60,000 nt of DNA from Cristatella mucedo (GCA_009760855.2 WPIO01000122.1:464001-524000); one strand, 5' to 3'. Positions 1 to 12,227 are shown, counted from the stretch's first letter. The notes: a model not told the origin generated them from the sequence alone. Translations and numbers: made by a program.

Positions 1-660
1 GTGAGGTTTGACTCCCCAGATATTAAGGGCTCGGCCGAAAAGTTTTCAGCCTTCTTTACTGAAAAAAATTGTGCACATTCGTGCCTCCATTAAGCCGCCT
101 CCGACCAAATCAATCACCGTTCCTCAACCTGAGACCTTTCTTAAAAGGTTCTCCGATGGTTCTGCCTGTGATGTGGCTGCCTTAATAAGGTCCAGCAAAA
201 AGAGCTCGTCTCCTGAAGACCCTATACCTTCATCTCTGTGGTCTTCACTTGCAGACCAACTTGGCCCTGCCATAACCAAGATTTTTAATGCTTCTTTGGG
301 AAAAGGGGTCATCCCAAAGTCCTTCAAATCGGCAATCGTTAGACCTATTCTTAAAAAGCCTGGTGTAGACACAGAAGTCCTAGCAAACTATCGTCCAGTT
401 TCCCTTCTTCCGTTCTTATCAAAGATTCTTGAAAAAATTGTTGCTAAGCAGCTAGTTGAACATATTAAAAATAATGGAATGTCAGAAACATTTCAATCCG
501 GTTTCAAGAGGCAGCACTCTACTGAAACTGCTCTCCTCCGTGTTAGCAATGACATTCTACGTGGCAACGACGATGGAAATGTCGCTGCCCTAGCTTTGCT
601 AGATCTGTCTGCTGCCTTAGACACCATTGATCATGAAGTTCTGCTTGAACGATTGAGATC
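1..660 (+). mobile_element. LINE-B reverse-transcriptase fragment
   Basis: The open frame at 8-667 encodes the N-terminal half of a CR1/L2-like RT. Visible blocks are NYRPVSLLPFLSKILEKIV, FQSGFKRQHSTETALLRVSN and motif A as LALLDLSAALDTIDH, where the usual Phe before Asp-Thr is Leu. It stops abruptly after LLERLRST, where a LINE-A 3' end begins, so it is 3' truncated. The reading frame is unusually intact for this window. It continues upstream of position 1. Confidence 0.8.
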
Positions 661-993
661 AACTTAAAAACACACCTATTTAGGACAGCATTTAGTGGGT
701 CCCTGTGATTCGTCCTTAATGTGCTTATGCGTGCTGACACTGTGCTTGCTGCCACTAACCACATTTGCATGCTGACCCTGTGCAGGTACCCCTAACCATA
801 TTATTCATCATTATTATATCATAATATATTATATCATTATTCATTATTCATTTTGTTTGTTTTTTAAGCAGGATTTCATTTACCATTCAATTGCATTTCA
901 CTTTGCAGCAAATGTAAAGCGCCTAGAGAGAGATTAAGTTCTCTGAGGGCGCTTTATCAAGTGAATTATCGTTATTATTATTATTATTATTAT
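661..993 (+). mobile_element. LINE-A 3' end (5' truncated)
   Basis: It begins with the last codons of the LINE-A protein (KTHLFRTAFSGSL in the family), then a conserved 3' UTR. Next come the hairpin AAAGCGCC...GGGCGCTTT around 915-953 and an (ATT)n tail at 971-993. Its start exactly abuts the end of the LINE-B ORF, consistent with insertion or template switching at that point. Confidence 0.8.
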
Positions 994-1029
994 CACCCCA
1001 AATGATCATCTTCATCGAGGAAGCGGAAT

Positions 1030-1446
1030 TTCAAAACCATTGGAGACCATGCTTTTGTTCCTGTGCTCCTGAACTCAGTACGAATGTACATCACAGTGTC
1101 TCCCGATAAGACAGAATTTCAAACGAAACTTAAAACGCACGTTTTCATGGCACCATTTAGTGGGTCTTTCAGATTCCTCCTTCGTGTGAACGTATCCGTT
1201 TAAACTATGCCTGCTGCTTGCGGTTGTTACCACAATTTGTTTTTTTATCACTTTACATGCAGCATTTTTAAAGTTCCGAGCATGAGATTCTGTTCTCTGT
1301 GGGCACAATGCATATGCATTATTATAATCTTCATTATCGTACTACCGGTAACCATTTGATTGTGCTTTCTTCGCAGCAAATGTTAGTACCTAGAACGATC
1401 TTGAGTTATCTAAGAGCTATATATAAAACCTAGTTTTTTTTATTAT
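1030..1446 (+). mobile_element. old LINE-A 3' fragment
   Basis: This is a strongly diverged match to the C-terminal end and 3' UTR of LINE-A: a KPFGDHAF-like start, then a lysine-rich KLKTH stretch, the CATTTAGTGGGT block, and a degraded hairpin (AGTACCTAGAA) followed by a short AT tail. It carries stops and small indels and is much older than the copy just before it. Confidence 0.6.
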
Positions 1447-1496
1447 TGAGTTGGAACTTTGTGGATTGCTTCAGTAACGGTCAAACTGTATACCAA

Positions 1497-1675
1497 TTTA
1501 GCCCAATTTCGGTTAAGGCCAGCAGGTCAAGGCTTCTTTAAAAAGTAAGGTCATTTATTAATAAGGATTTAGTGCACATTGACCAAATATTCTAGCGAGA
1601 AGCGGTAATTAATGCCATTGGATATATCGCAGGCATGATGACCACTAAGTTAGGGAGATTTACCAAACCTCCCCT
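1497..1675 (-). mobile_element. LINE-A endonuclease fragment, antisense
   Basis: The stretch matches 30250-30435 in order: GCCAGCAGGTCAAGG, AAATAAGG-type sequence, and GATGACCACTAAGTTAG. In the full-length element at 26074-30700 this encodes the start of the APE-type endonuclease (DLLALNETRL region). No long frame remains. Confidence 0.5.
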
Positions 1676-2024
1676 GCACCATGTGCAATTAGAGTTTCTT
1701 GTGCATTACAGAAATCTCTTCCGTTAATCGAAGTTTATGAAAAAATAGTATTCGTCAACCGATGCAGCTAAGACCTGTTTAAAGTTTATCTTTTTTGTTG
1801 TTTAACCGTAACAATTAGGAAGTTACTTACCTAAGGGCATCTAAACGCTTGTAGTATCGGGCTGACTCTGCCGAGCTGGAGATGGCATTACCTTTGCCTT
1901 CGGCTGCGTTAGATACGCGTGCGGCTAATGACTTCCATATTACTTATAAATGCGCACATTGCTTCGTTATTGTCGTTCAAATTAATTATTAGAGGTTATT
2001 GCTGTGGCTAGGATAATTAGGTTT

Positions 2025-2105
2025 TACATTCACCAAAGAAAAGCGCCCGGAGCAGACGCGAGTTCATGATCTGAGAACCTGCTCGCTTGGCAAGAGGAGC
2101 GGTTA
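2025..2105 (+). mobile_element. LINE-A 5'-end fragment
   Basis: AAAGAAAAGCGCCCGGAG and the later GCTCGCTTGGCAAGAGG align with the reverse complement of about 30480-30600, which is the 5' region of the full-length LINE-A copy. Orientation is opposite to the endonuclease fragment at 1497-1675, so the two pieces are not one simple copy. Confidence 0.4.
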
Positions 2106-2204
2106 TGAGGAACCCGACATCCAGTGCAAAACGTGTCCTATATTCAAGGTTGCTTGTAGGCAATGTTCAAGCGTTATTTTATTAAACAAGTTTTTTTTAT
2201 AAAA

Positions 2205-2345
2205 AAATGCACTTTATAAAAAGCCCTCAGAGAACTCAATCTCTCTTGAGGCGCTATACACTTGCTGCAAAGGAAACTCGATCAAATGGTGAGTGGTATA
2301 ATGCTTGCTGAAAAAAATTACGTTCATCGTAAAATATACCCTAAG
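2205..2345 (-). mobile_element. LINE-A-type 3' end remnant
   Basis: CACTTTATAAAAAGCCCTC, AATCTCTCTTGAGGCGCT and TGCTGCAAAGG form the inverted LINE-A hairpin and 3' UTR start. The rest is too diverged to follow. The nearby frame at 2262-2459 crosses it and is not regarded as a gene. Confidence 0.5.
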
Positions 2346-2895
2346 GAGCCAACAGTCAGCGTTTTTGCTTTGAATGCGATTCTTCAAAGTGATTTTCTTA
2401 ATCTTGCCTTCAACAATATAACTAGCATCGTACTCGGTGAAATGTTCTCCAAAAAATGATGCACTCTGGCTAGTGATTTATAGCGTCCGACTGAGAAATT
2501 GTCTGTGAACTATTCAGACCGATTGTTACATTGACATCTTCTTCGTCTTCAATTCCAACTATGCTATTCTTAAGCTCTTGCAGTACCTTATCGTAAATCT
2601 TCCGTTGGTCGTAATGCAAAAGCAATACATCTCGTTTTTCTTGTGTAAGTATGCGTCAAAATCTTTTAAGTTAAACCTCAGGCTTGAAGGCCTGTAATTC
2701 TTGAGCATGAATTTCGTCTTAATCGATCGTTCTTTTCAATCAATATCTTTTCTGGCTTAAAATATCGTCGCTTTTTGAAAGCAGATGGCCATATTGGGTT
2801 GTGGTGGCTAGAAACGACTCGCATTTCAATTTGAACAGCAATTATAAACATCAACCGACTTAGAAATCAAACGTCGATGTCTCGTTTTCGATTGC
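2346..2895. other. no recognised content
   Basis: Both strands were read. Only short frames with frequent stops are present, with no repeat match to the families defined here. Confidence 0.5.
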
Positions 2896-4306
2896 TTGCA
2901 AAGTTTTCGACATAGTTTGCCTTCAATAGTGAGACTTCGCAGCTGGAATAGTCTCTTGACTGTGAATTATGGGGTACCTCACCGCTCTGTGCTAGGTCCG
3001 GTTCGTTTCACGGTTTATACTCTCCCTCTTACTGACGCGATTGGCAAGCACAATCTAGGCTTTTACATCCATGCGGATGATACTCAGTTGTACCTGTGCT
3101 TTGATCACTCCCAGACTTCGAGCAACTCAAATTCTTTCAACTCACTTGCAGCATGTATTGATGACATCCACGCGTGGATTGCAGTTAATTCTCTTAATTT
3201 AAACGATAATAAAACTAGCTTATTAGTCATGGGAAATCTCAATGTGATTAGGAAATTGGAAGTCTGACATTCAAAATTAGTTCTGCCAGCATATCTCCTG
3301 TTGAATCAGCTTGAAATTTAAATTTCATGTTCCAAAGTGACCTCTCCTTAGACGACCGTGTCAGCTCCACAATCAAGTCTGCCGACTTTCAGATACGTAG
3401 CATTGCTAAAACTCAGGCTTGTTTATATCAGCACTAGACATCTAATTTGATCCATGCATTTGTGACATCTCGTCTTGACTTCTGTAACTCAATTCTAGCT
3501 GGCCTACCAGCATGTGCGATTAGGCGATTACAGATGGTCCATAACTCCACCACAGCTAGGTCCGTCTGGCGTGAGCCTCGCAGTTGCCACATCACACCAC
3601 TTCACGCCGACTTGCACTGGCTACAAGTCAAGCAACGGATCGACTTCAAGGTTTTGTCGCTCACTTTTAGGTCACTTCATTCTTTCGCTCCAGCCTATCT
3701 CTCAGATCTACTTCCCCACCAGGCCAAGCATCATATCCATGCTTTTCGGAATCGGGCAACAGTCTACTAATACCTCGTACAAACCTCAATTGATTTGGAG
3801 ACCATTCATTTACTTCGTATGATTCCAAAGCCTAGAACTCACTCCCGACTTGCGATAGAACATCCAGAACTTGGCCACATTAAAAATAACTTAGAACAGC
3901 ATTAAGTGGGTCCCTGTGATTAGTCCTTCAATGGCTTATGCATGCTGACACTGCATGTTGCTACTAACCACACTTGCACGCTGACCCTTTGCATGTAACC
4001 CCTAAGCATAATAAATATAATATAATTCATTTATATAGCGCCAAAGAGAAATTAATCTCTATTCAGGCGCTTCACATGTGCCTCGGGGCTCGAGCTCACG
4101 ACCTCGGCCAGGCCTTGGTCGGGGCGAGCACCTTAACCGCTAGACCAAACCAGCTCGGCATGTTATCCTTGTTGCTTATTAAGCACGATATAACTCACCA
4201 TTCAAACGCATTTCTTTTTGTAGCAAATGCAAAGCACCTAGATAAAAGATTTGAGTTCTCTGAGGGTGCTGTATCAAGTGCATTATCATTATTATTATTA
4301 TATTAA
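2896..4306 (+). mobile_element. LINE-A copy, RT to 3' end, interrupted by a SINE
   Basis: The frame 2896-3267 contains the RT catalytic block as HADDTQLYLCFDHSQ (family YADD, here H for Y) and LNLNDNKTSLLVMG. The frame 3447-3770 contains the C-terminal region DFCNSILAGLPACAIRRLQM and HWLQVKQRIDFKVLSL. Frameshifts and stops lie between them. The 3' UTR is split by the SINE at 4010-4157, resumes with GTTATCCTTG, and ends with the hairpin (AAAGCACCTAG...GAGGGTGCT) and an ATT tail at about 4306. It is inactive. Confidence 0.75.
4010..4157 (-). mobile_element. tRNA-derived SINE with LINE-A-like tail
   Basis: On the minus strand the head has a Pol III A box, TGGTCTAGCGGTTAAGGTG (plus-strand 4129-4147), and a degenerate B box, GAGCTCGAGCCCC (near 4086-4098). 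The 3' part has GAAGCGCCTGAATAGAGATT pairing with TTTGGCGCTAT, a version of the LINE-A terminal hairpin, then an AT-rich tail. It is flanked by a 4-bp duplication, GCAT at 4006-4009 and 4158-4161, inside the LINE-A 3' UTR. It is a SINE and not a functional tRNA gene. Confidence 0.75.
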
Positions 4307-5450
4307 TCAAAGGGTTTAATAAGAACTGTTGTATGTGGGGTGTAAACGTAATTTGAATAATTTTTGAGTTGTGTTTCGATCTGATGACATGCAGAGTTGT
4401 CTACGAACACGATCATTTTTTTGGTTTCCTAATTCTAGATCAAATCTTTGCAACATGTATGCCCAGATATTGCTTTTCATCCACGAATTACGATTAGAGA
4501 AATAGGGCAGTGGCAGTCTCTCCTGGGGAAATAATTGTTTTCGGTTCCCGTGACGCAGGAGAGAAATAACAGCTAATACGCGGTCATTTCCTTTTAGAGC
4601 TAGCCCATTTTTAGCTACGAGCACAGTGTTCATTGCAGAATGAATGGAAAATGAGCTGGCTTTTCGCCAAACGACTATGCAACAGTTCTATTAAGCTATG
4701 GGCAGTGTTCTCATAGCTAAAATTGCACTCAATCTATACATTGACGACACGGTATTGTTTAAGAAGTAAGATGTTTACATATTTATGTTGAACTTAGCCG
4801 CCAGTCGGATTGTCGCTCGCTGCAGCTAATGTGCAAGTGGTCGTTATCTTGTAAATAATCGAAATTCGTCCTCAATGAAGTTATAATTCGATTCAATTCC
4901 ATCAATAAAGGCAGGCAAAATTTTATTGATTCATTTTTTGGCACCTTCTTCGTCCGCCTCAGCTCATTCGCCATGAATGGCCTCGATTTTGATCTTACGT
5001 TTAACTACGAATCAATCGTTCCAAGCATCCCTTGGTTTGTCGCATGCAAGCGTCTTCACTAATTGACGAGCTTTTCCCATCAATAATGTTCTGTTATTGG
5101 AGCATTATGAATTCCATTGATTGAAAATCGGCGAATAAAGCTTTTAAGACCTCCTCATGATTACAATGGTACCACTTTTGAGATTTGAATTCTAGTTTGC
5201 AAGTGCTTTCTTTTGAGATGTGGCTACATTCCCTTTGATGCTTGGAAATCATCAATAGATTACGATTGGACTGAACAGCAATATTGTTCGCCTAGTTTGT
5301 CTTTAGCTCAGTAAAAATATAGTTTTTTTTCAAAATTACAGCCTCCAGCTTGCCCCTTTCATTTTGTGCAATGATTAAGAAATATAAGTTGGATATTTTT
5401 AATAATTAGCTTGCTAATAAACAGTTCTTTTATCGAAAACATTAATACCA
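4307..5450. other. no recognised content
   Basis: Frames at 4316-4633 and 4783-4974 (minus) show no domain, repeat or splice-supported structure. The stretch is AT-rich unique sequence as far as can be judged. Confidence 0.5.
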
Positions 5451-5451
5451 A

Positions 5452-6066
5452 TAAAATAATAATAATGCAATTAATAAAGCGCCCTTAGACAACTTAATCT
5501 CTTTCTAGGTGCTTTACATTTGCTGCGAAGGGACATGCAATTGAATGGTAAGTAAAATCATACTTGAAAAACAAAAACAATGAATAATATGGTTAGGGGT
5601 GACATGCACAGGGTCAGCATGCAAATGTGGTTAGTGACAGCATGCACAGTGTCAGCACGCATCAGCACAGGAAGGACGAATCACAGGGACCCACTGAATG
5701 CTGTCCTAAATAGGTGTGTTTTTAAGTTCCTTTTAAATGTGGTCAGGTCAGGGAATGTTTAGACACAGGTCGGGAGGGAGTTCCGGGCTTTAGGAGCATA
5801 CGAACAAAATGCATGGTCTCCAAAGGATTTAAGGTTTGTACGAGGTGTTTGTAGACTGTTGGATTCCCAAAAGCGGGTGGTACGATGCTTGGCCTGATGC
5901 GGTAGTATATCTGAGAGATAGGCTGGAGCCATAGAATAAAGGGACCTAAAAGTGAGCGACAAAACCTTGAAGTTAATCCGTTGCTTGACTGGTTGGCAGT
6001 GCAAGTCGGTGAGAAGTGTAGCAACTTGGCAACTTCGACGCTCACGACAGACAAGCCACATTATTT
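5452..6066 (-). mobile_element. LINE-A 3' part (5' truncated)
   Basis: Reading the minus strand from 6066 downward gives RERRSCQVATLLTDLHCQP, VKQRINFKVLSLTFRSLYSM, AYLSDILPHQAKHRTTRF and the 3' UTR. It ends in the hairpin and an (ATT)n tail at about 5452-5468. It is frameshifted near the C-terminus (two overlapping frames at 5743-6054 and 5759-6061) and is a recent but dead copy. Confidence 0.8.
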
Positions 6067-6955
6067 TAATGCTTGAATATAAGTAAATAAATATGACAAA
6101 ACTACCGATCCGTCCGTGTTCCTGCCCAGAACTGATTTCCGCGTTTTACTCTATCGATCGAAGGATTAGAAAGATGAGAAGAACTGATTAATATGCTAGA
6201 TTGTCAACAACGTTGAAAATGGAAAACTGAAAAGCATACTTAACGTCTATTATTGAACAACCTTTTTTAGCAATTCGTCGCATTCCAACTACCCTTTCTC
6301 TGGGCCGTAGGGGTCCTCTTCAATCACTCCAAGTGACCACTTCTGCTGTGGCACCTCTCCTTGTAGATGCACTAACCTCCCATGCGTCTTGAGCAGCAGC
6401 AGTAGGTGACGTCATCACTGCAAAAACATTACCAAGACACAAACACGAGTAAGCGATAATGAAACGATTATTACATTAACTACGAAAGCATAATTTTTAA
6501 TTTTGGTTTACGCAGACTAGTGCTTTAATCGGATGAAATCAATTCATTTCGCCATCATTTGCTGATAAATCTGGAACAATGGTGAAGGGAACAGAAAATG
6601 GCTGCTTATACGTGAGCTTTGCTTAAAACCGAGTTGCTTACAATTGATGCTCTCCATGTGTGAAAATTGAAAAGAAACCGGAAGAGAGCTCGGGACATTG
6701 CTATCGGTTACTTATATCCGACATTTGCTTATAAGTAAGCTACTTATAACCGAGGTTGACTCTAACCGCTCGTTTGATAATCCTAGCATCGTCTCAAACC
6801 GCACAGACTGTTTTCGATCGGGAGTTTAGTGACCTTGATTGCTGGATTCAACGTGCAGCAACCTCCTTCAGCTATCACAAACGAGTCAGGCGAATTTCAG
6901 ACAGGCAGTCGTTTCCGTAACTTCTGTAAAAAAGAGGAATTTAGAATAATATCTT
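6067..6955. other. no recognised content
   Basis: No gene or known repeat is visible. A locally repetitive motif (CTTATAAGTAAGC, ACTTATAACCGAGG, GGTTACTTATATCC) occurs near 6600-6770 but does not form an ordered array. Confidence 0.4.
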
Positions 6956-6957
6956 TG

Positions 6958-7026
6958 CAAAGGATCTAGAAAGAGAATGAGTTTCTGAGGGCTCTTTTTC
7001 ATGTGCATTATTATTATTATTATTAT
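6958..7026 (+). mobile_element. minimal LINE-A 3' tail
   Basis: Only the last ~45 bp of LINE-A (CTAGAAAGAGAATGAGTTTC then GAGGGCTC) and the (ATT)n tail remain. Such hairpin-plus-tail stubs are the expected result of extreme 5' truncation during target-primed reverse transcription. Confidence 0.6.
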
Positions 7027-7029
7027 AGA

Positions 7030-9789
7030 TTTGAACAATGGAGAACTACGGTAAATTATTATTAGGCCTAACCGACGAGCGTTGAGTAACTAAGCCCAGC
7101 TTGAATGCCAAAAATGGTGGCCAAGATAATTCTTTCAAACTTAGTAATGACCAACGTTGACAGGCAGGCCAACGTCGACCAGCTGCAAAGTGAAGCTCAG
7201 GTTGATGGTACAGGCACAAATGCCACGGTTCTTTTTTGAACCACCCTGCTTCGATAGAGGTCTGCTCATGATGATCCCACCATGACTGCTGCTGCCTCGT
7301 GATCGTTGCTAGATGAAAACAGCGTGTTTTGTGCACAGCGACTCTTGTGGGCACGACAATTTAGCCAGACTGGTGCTAAGCTACAATACCGAACAATTTA
7401 GAAGCAACGAGAAAACTGAGTACGACTTGGAAACTGTAAAGTCTTACAGAAAAAAATGTTCTGCCAAATAGAGATTGCAGCAACTGAGATAAATCTGGGT
7501 ATATCCTTCAAAATGAACATTCGCAAGAGGAAAACAACGTTGGACGATTTAACTGCCTCATTTGCTTTAGCGGGAAAATATGACAGGTCACTGCAGTATT
7601 AGAACATACAACCTGGATCAGATAAAGCTCTGACTTAACATAAGTGGCGAAAGCCCAGGGGCTTTAAGCATCACTAAGAGATTTTTCCCCCAATTTGTGC
7701 GAATTTATCCATCAAGTATGTATTTGCATTTTAAGGATATCACAACTCGGACTGTGGGCTTGTCAATTCTAGAATTGGCTTCATTGAATTAAACAACTTA
7801 CGAGTTAAACAACTTACCGCTCACAAGCCCTTAGATTCATCACCCATCGCGTCGACAAAGTATTTTTGTCTTCCGATTTTTTGTTTGAACGTTATATTTT
7901 TTCAGCCAACGTTGATTAGTTTCCAGTAAGGTTTTCAGTCGAAACTTCAGCTCTTCTTATACTTAATCATTTTGCTATGCCTCTGTTAGGACTTTAAAGC
8001 TCAGTTAGTCCACGACTCCTAGTTTTTTATTCTGTATTTTACTTCTGATAGATACGGTGACATTAAATGACTACTATTAGAAAAATCTGCTCAAAATCAA
8101 CCAGTTCATAATACAGGCCGCAGCCTGAATCCGAATTGTATTGTTGTGCTCGTGATAATTAATATTCATTTTGCGAACCAATCAAAACGGCTCATTTCTA
8201 AAAGGCCTAAAGGACTTTGACGTTTTTAATTGTGAGGTAAAAGTCAGGCAATAGTTACTAATGACAATTCTTTCCTTATCACAAAAGTTCTCTACTTTTG
8301 ATCGAGCATTTCATAATGAGTATGATTTCTATTCCAAGTGTTATAGTAAAATTTAATGATATAAACCTTTGAAAACCAAACGTCCAAGTCCCTACCAGTA
8401 GGACGTGCACTTGTCTATAGGGAGATCTGTTAGCGGTATTCTAAAGATTCAAATTTAGGAATAGTTTCCAGTAGCTTCAAGCCAGATAGGAGGATTTCGC
8501 ACCTACACAACTTAAGCCAAAAGTCATACCTAGCTTTATTTTTAGTAAGCGTTCACAGAACTACGTGAACTTGTTAGCTGTCTGGCTGATTTTCGCTTCT
8601 TGGCATGTGCAAGCGTATAAAAGGCAATACTCTTACACATATCGGATGAATGCCCACGAAGCATGGTGGGTGTAATTCGCTTCAGCGGTCTTTACAGTAA
8701 ATATGGAAGCTGGAAAGGGCTACTTCCCATGGTCACCAGTGACAATGCATGCCCATACCTATGGCAAAGTCGCTTGTACTGGCCGTATTATATATTACTA
8801 TGCTGTTATATCTAAACCTCACGTTAGCTAGTTCCCCATTTAAAATAAAGTTCTTGATCCTCTGACAGTGGCAAGGCCACGCTCGGGCCTCTGTCTTTGG
8901 AGTTACTTGTGTAGTTGCATCCACTGCTGAAGTTCACTTACAGGTGTTGCTCACCCTCTGCTTTAGACGAGTTGCCTAATTGCTCGTGAGGGGTTTCCCT
9001 TTCTTGCTATCTACCAGTTTCATTGGTCGCGTAGGTTGAGCTCTTGGGCACCATTCGTTCATTCATTCACCATTCGTTCATTCGTTCATTCACCACTCTT
9101 GAGCACCATTTGTTCTTGTTACATCGTGTGCAGTAGTGCAAAAGTCTTGCGTATTCATATGAATTAAAGCTCAACATGCGAGCCCCTTCTAGAAGCGCCA
9201 CGATCATGCAACAAGGGGCAAATGCTGTATTTAACAGCACCCACCCTCCTTGATGGATTCCGTAGCTGTGCATTCAGCTGCACTGCAAGCTTACCAACAG
9301 TCGATTGATAATACCCGCTAAAAGGTGTGTGATTGAAAGCGCCAGTAAACTTGTAAGACGTCTTAAATAAAGGCAAACCACGTTTGAATGAATAGTGTCG
9401 TTTAGAACAAGCTGCTTTAATTCTTCTTATCTAATAGGCCTATGGCAATAGTCTCTTTCAATTCTAGGCTTTATTTTTCTTTTCGTGTGCTGACGCAATT
9501 TTTGCTTTGGCCGGAGAGAAATTATAGTAACTGCGTCTCCGATAGTCGAGAAACCTCACCCTTTTATGGCCTTACATTAGAAGCTATGACGGGGGCACAT
9601 ATTGCTGAAGTATTTTCACGCCAAGTATAAATCTTAAATACGTAACAGATAGTCAAAGACAACTTGTGAAAGGGCTCCACAAGCGAAGGTAAATCCTTCT
9701 TACGATGATATATTTATACACCACAGTCTGTTTCTATACAAAACTGAGGTCTAGCGTAGAAATATATTTTAAGCAGCTCTTTTGCGGTG
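7030..9789. other. no recognised gene; short tetranucleotide repeat
   Basis: The region is unique-looking AT-rich DNA. Frames at 7046-7354, 8733-8924, 9067-9376 and 9442-9630 have no recognisable domain and no paired splice sites. At about 9052-9098 there is an imperfect (CATT/CGTT) tetranucleotide array, ATTCGTTCATTCATTC-like. Confidence 0.5.
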
Positions 9790-10385
9790 TTATGTAATTT
9801 ATATCCGTCTGTAAATTCACGAAGCCAAAAAGACTATGTGGGTTTTACACAGGAAAGTTTTGCTTAGCGTACTCACAGGCTAAGGGGCTTTTGGTACTCA
9901 GAAGTGAGTAGCATGGAAGTAGCATCTCAGAACCGCTGGAAACGATGTGCCGTAGTCGACAGAAGGAGAGTAGATGTCGTTGCCTAAGAATCTTGGAAGC
10001 CAGTTCAGTAGTCTAGGAGCTGCAGAGCTCATGCTTCTGTCGACAAAGGCCTTTAAGCAGAGGAATGAAACAGCCAATTGATTTTTAAATACAGGACCTG
10101 AGGGATCGAGGAGGCTGAAACTGTTGCAGCAGTTCAGCTCAATATTCAGGAGCCAAGCCATAGCAGGCTTTGTGGGTCAGCGTATGAACTTTGCTTCAAA
10201 TCCGTTGATCAACCGCAGCTACCTTAGCTGTTTTTTGCAAAGGAGACACGTGGTCTAATATCTGGGATTGCCAAACTAGCCCTGCTACCATATTCAAAGC
10301 CATCTCAGTGGCCTAGTTTTTTTTGGTAGCCCGGGCAAAAGGGAATTACAATAATCAAACTAACACAGAGCTAAGGAGGTGTAAG
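9790..10385 (-). mobile_element. LINE-B 3' part
   Basis: The 3' terminus is the degraded LINE-B end (plus strand GTTATGTAATTTATATCCG at 9790). The minus strand then encodes, with frameshifts, the C-terminal block seen best at 56700-57665: NQLAVSFLCLKAFVDRSMS, APRLLNWLPRFLGNDIYSP and YGTSFPAVLRCYFHATHF. It is 5' truncated and carries stops upstream. Confidence 0.75.
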
Positions 10386-11300
10386 TAGGCATGCAAGTTT
10401 GGGTGGTAGATCACCACCAGAAATTCCTCAGCTGTTACTCACTGCCACATGACGGTTATGTGCATTAAATTAAACGTCCTTTCGGTAGAGCTGCATTCCC
10501 AAAGTCATTATGTTAGCAGATATTTTTTTCGAAAGGTCCAATTCAAGAATAACCAGTAGCTTGCACTGTACGATGCATGTGTTAGGCCTCTTCTCCTGGA
10601 GCGTTTTAAATAGGCACCTGGCTCTCTGTGAATCACAATTGATTTCTTTCCATGTTTGAATAACGTTTTTTCATGGAATGCAAGTACGCAGTAAATAAAA
10701 TTGCCGTTATCAAACCGATAAATTAAGAGGTAATGCCGGAGTATTGAGCACTAGATGGCAGCAACTTGCACAATAAAGTATAGACGCTTCAATTAGAAAA
10801 TGTATGAGTTTCTGCAGCGTCATGTTCCTTCCCCAAAGACTCGAGCAACTGTTTTGAAATGACCTTTTACAGTACAAAACCAAATTTATCTAAAATTAAA
10901 TTTATCTAAAATTTAACAATCTCAAAGAAACTCCACATATTGCTAGTTCAAAAACATCAATGCAATAATGTACATGATACAGTAATCTCTATGCATATCT
11001 ATATAGGCATGTACAATAACCTTTATATATGTTTGCAATACAATAATTTCAATTTTGTGTGTATTTGATGCTGCCATGACAATATATTGTTTGAAAGCCG
11101 AAATTAATCGAAATGCTTGATATAATTAGGCAAGCTCTCATACCATGATTTTTTCATCGTGCAGGCCAAGGGGTGCAGTAGCAGATATCAGCTGCTATGA
11201 ATATTCCTGTCTCACCAATTGTAGAAAACTTCGCATGTTTTTATAAAAATGTATGCACTTTTAGGTGCTTACTTTAAACTCCCACTAATCTGTATACAGG
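10386..11300. other. no recognised content
   Basis: Both strands were read. The stretch is AT-rich without long frames or matches to the repeat families of this window. Confidence 0.4.
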
Positions 11301-12225
11301 TATAATTCATAAGTGCAACACCAAAGAAAACTTAATCTTTAATATGGTGCTTCACATTTATTTTCAGCTTCATAACATTGCTAAAATTAGGGCTTGTTTA
11401 GATAAGGATACCACGTCCAAGTTGGTCCATGCATTCGTGACATCTCGTCTCGACTTCTGCAACTCACTGCTTACTGGCCTACCAGCATGTGCGATCAGGC
11501 GATTGTAGCTGGTGCAAAACTCTGCAACTAGGCTTGGCTGTCGTGAGAGTCGCAGTTGCCACATTACTCCACTTCTCGCCGACCTGCACTGGTTACCAGT
11601 CAAGCAACGGATTGACTTCAAGGTTTTGTCGCTCACTTTTAGGTCTCTTCATTCTATGGCTCCAGCCTATCTTTCAGATATTCTACCCCATCAGGCAAAG
11701 CATCGTACCACTCGCTTTTCGGAATCCAACAGTCTAGAAATACCTCGTACAAACCTTAAATCCTTTGGAGACCGTGCATTTAGCTCGTATGCTCCCACAG
11801 CCTGGAACTCCCTCCCGACCTGCATCAGAACATCCCCTGACCTGACCACATTTAAAAGAAACTTAAAAACATACCTATTTAGGACAGCATTTAGTGGGTC
11901 CCTGTGATTCGTCCTCGATGTGCTTATGCGTGCTGACACTGTTCATGCTGCCACTAACCACATTTGCATGCTGACCCAGTGCATGTAACCCCTAACCATG
12001 TTATTCATTTTGTTTGTTTTTCAAGCATGATTTTACTTACTATTCTATTGCGTATCACTTTGCAGCAAATGTAAAGCGCCTAGAAAGAGATTAAGTTATC
12101 TGAGGGCGCTTTATCAAGTGCAATATTATTATTATTATTATTATTATATGCATCTGGGCTCGAGCCCACGACTTTAGCCAAGACCTTAGTTGGGCGAGCA
12201 CCTTAACCACTTTATCAAACTAGCT
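11301..12225 (-). mobile_element. SINE split by a LINE-A insertion
   Basis: The SINE 3' hairpin and tail lie at 11301-11357 (CAACACCAAAG...ATGGTGCTTCACAT), and its tRNA-like head at 12146-12225 (GGGCTCGAGCCCACGAC, GAGCACCTTAACCAC). Together they rebuild one SINE in the order of the copies at 4010-4157 and 31632-31790. The interruption is the LINE-A at 11358-12145, inserted in the opposite orientation. The duplicated target is only 2-4 bp (AT-rich). Confidence 0.7.
11358..12145 (+). mobile_element. LINE-A, well-preserved 3' copy
   Basis: This 5'-truncated copy keeps a 131-codon open C-terminal frame (11512-11907): RESRSCHITPLLADLHWLPV, KQRIDFKVLSLTFRSLHSMA, SSYAPTAWNSLPTCIRTSPD, then KTYLFRTAFSGSL and stop. 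The 3' UTR, GCGCC/GGCGC hairpin (about 12075-12110) and (ATT)n tail are intact. One stop separates it from the upstream DFCNSLLTGLPACAIRRL block. Confidence 0.85.
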
Positions 12226-12227
12226 TA

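Noticed and set aside
4086-4150. tRNA gene on the minus strand
   Set aside because: A-box and B-box-like sequences are present, but the cloverleaf cannot be completed and the same unit recurs with a LINE-like tail and target duplications, so it is a SINE head.
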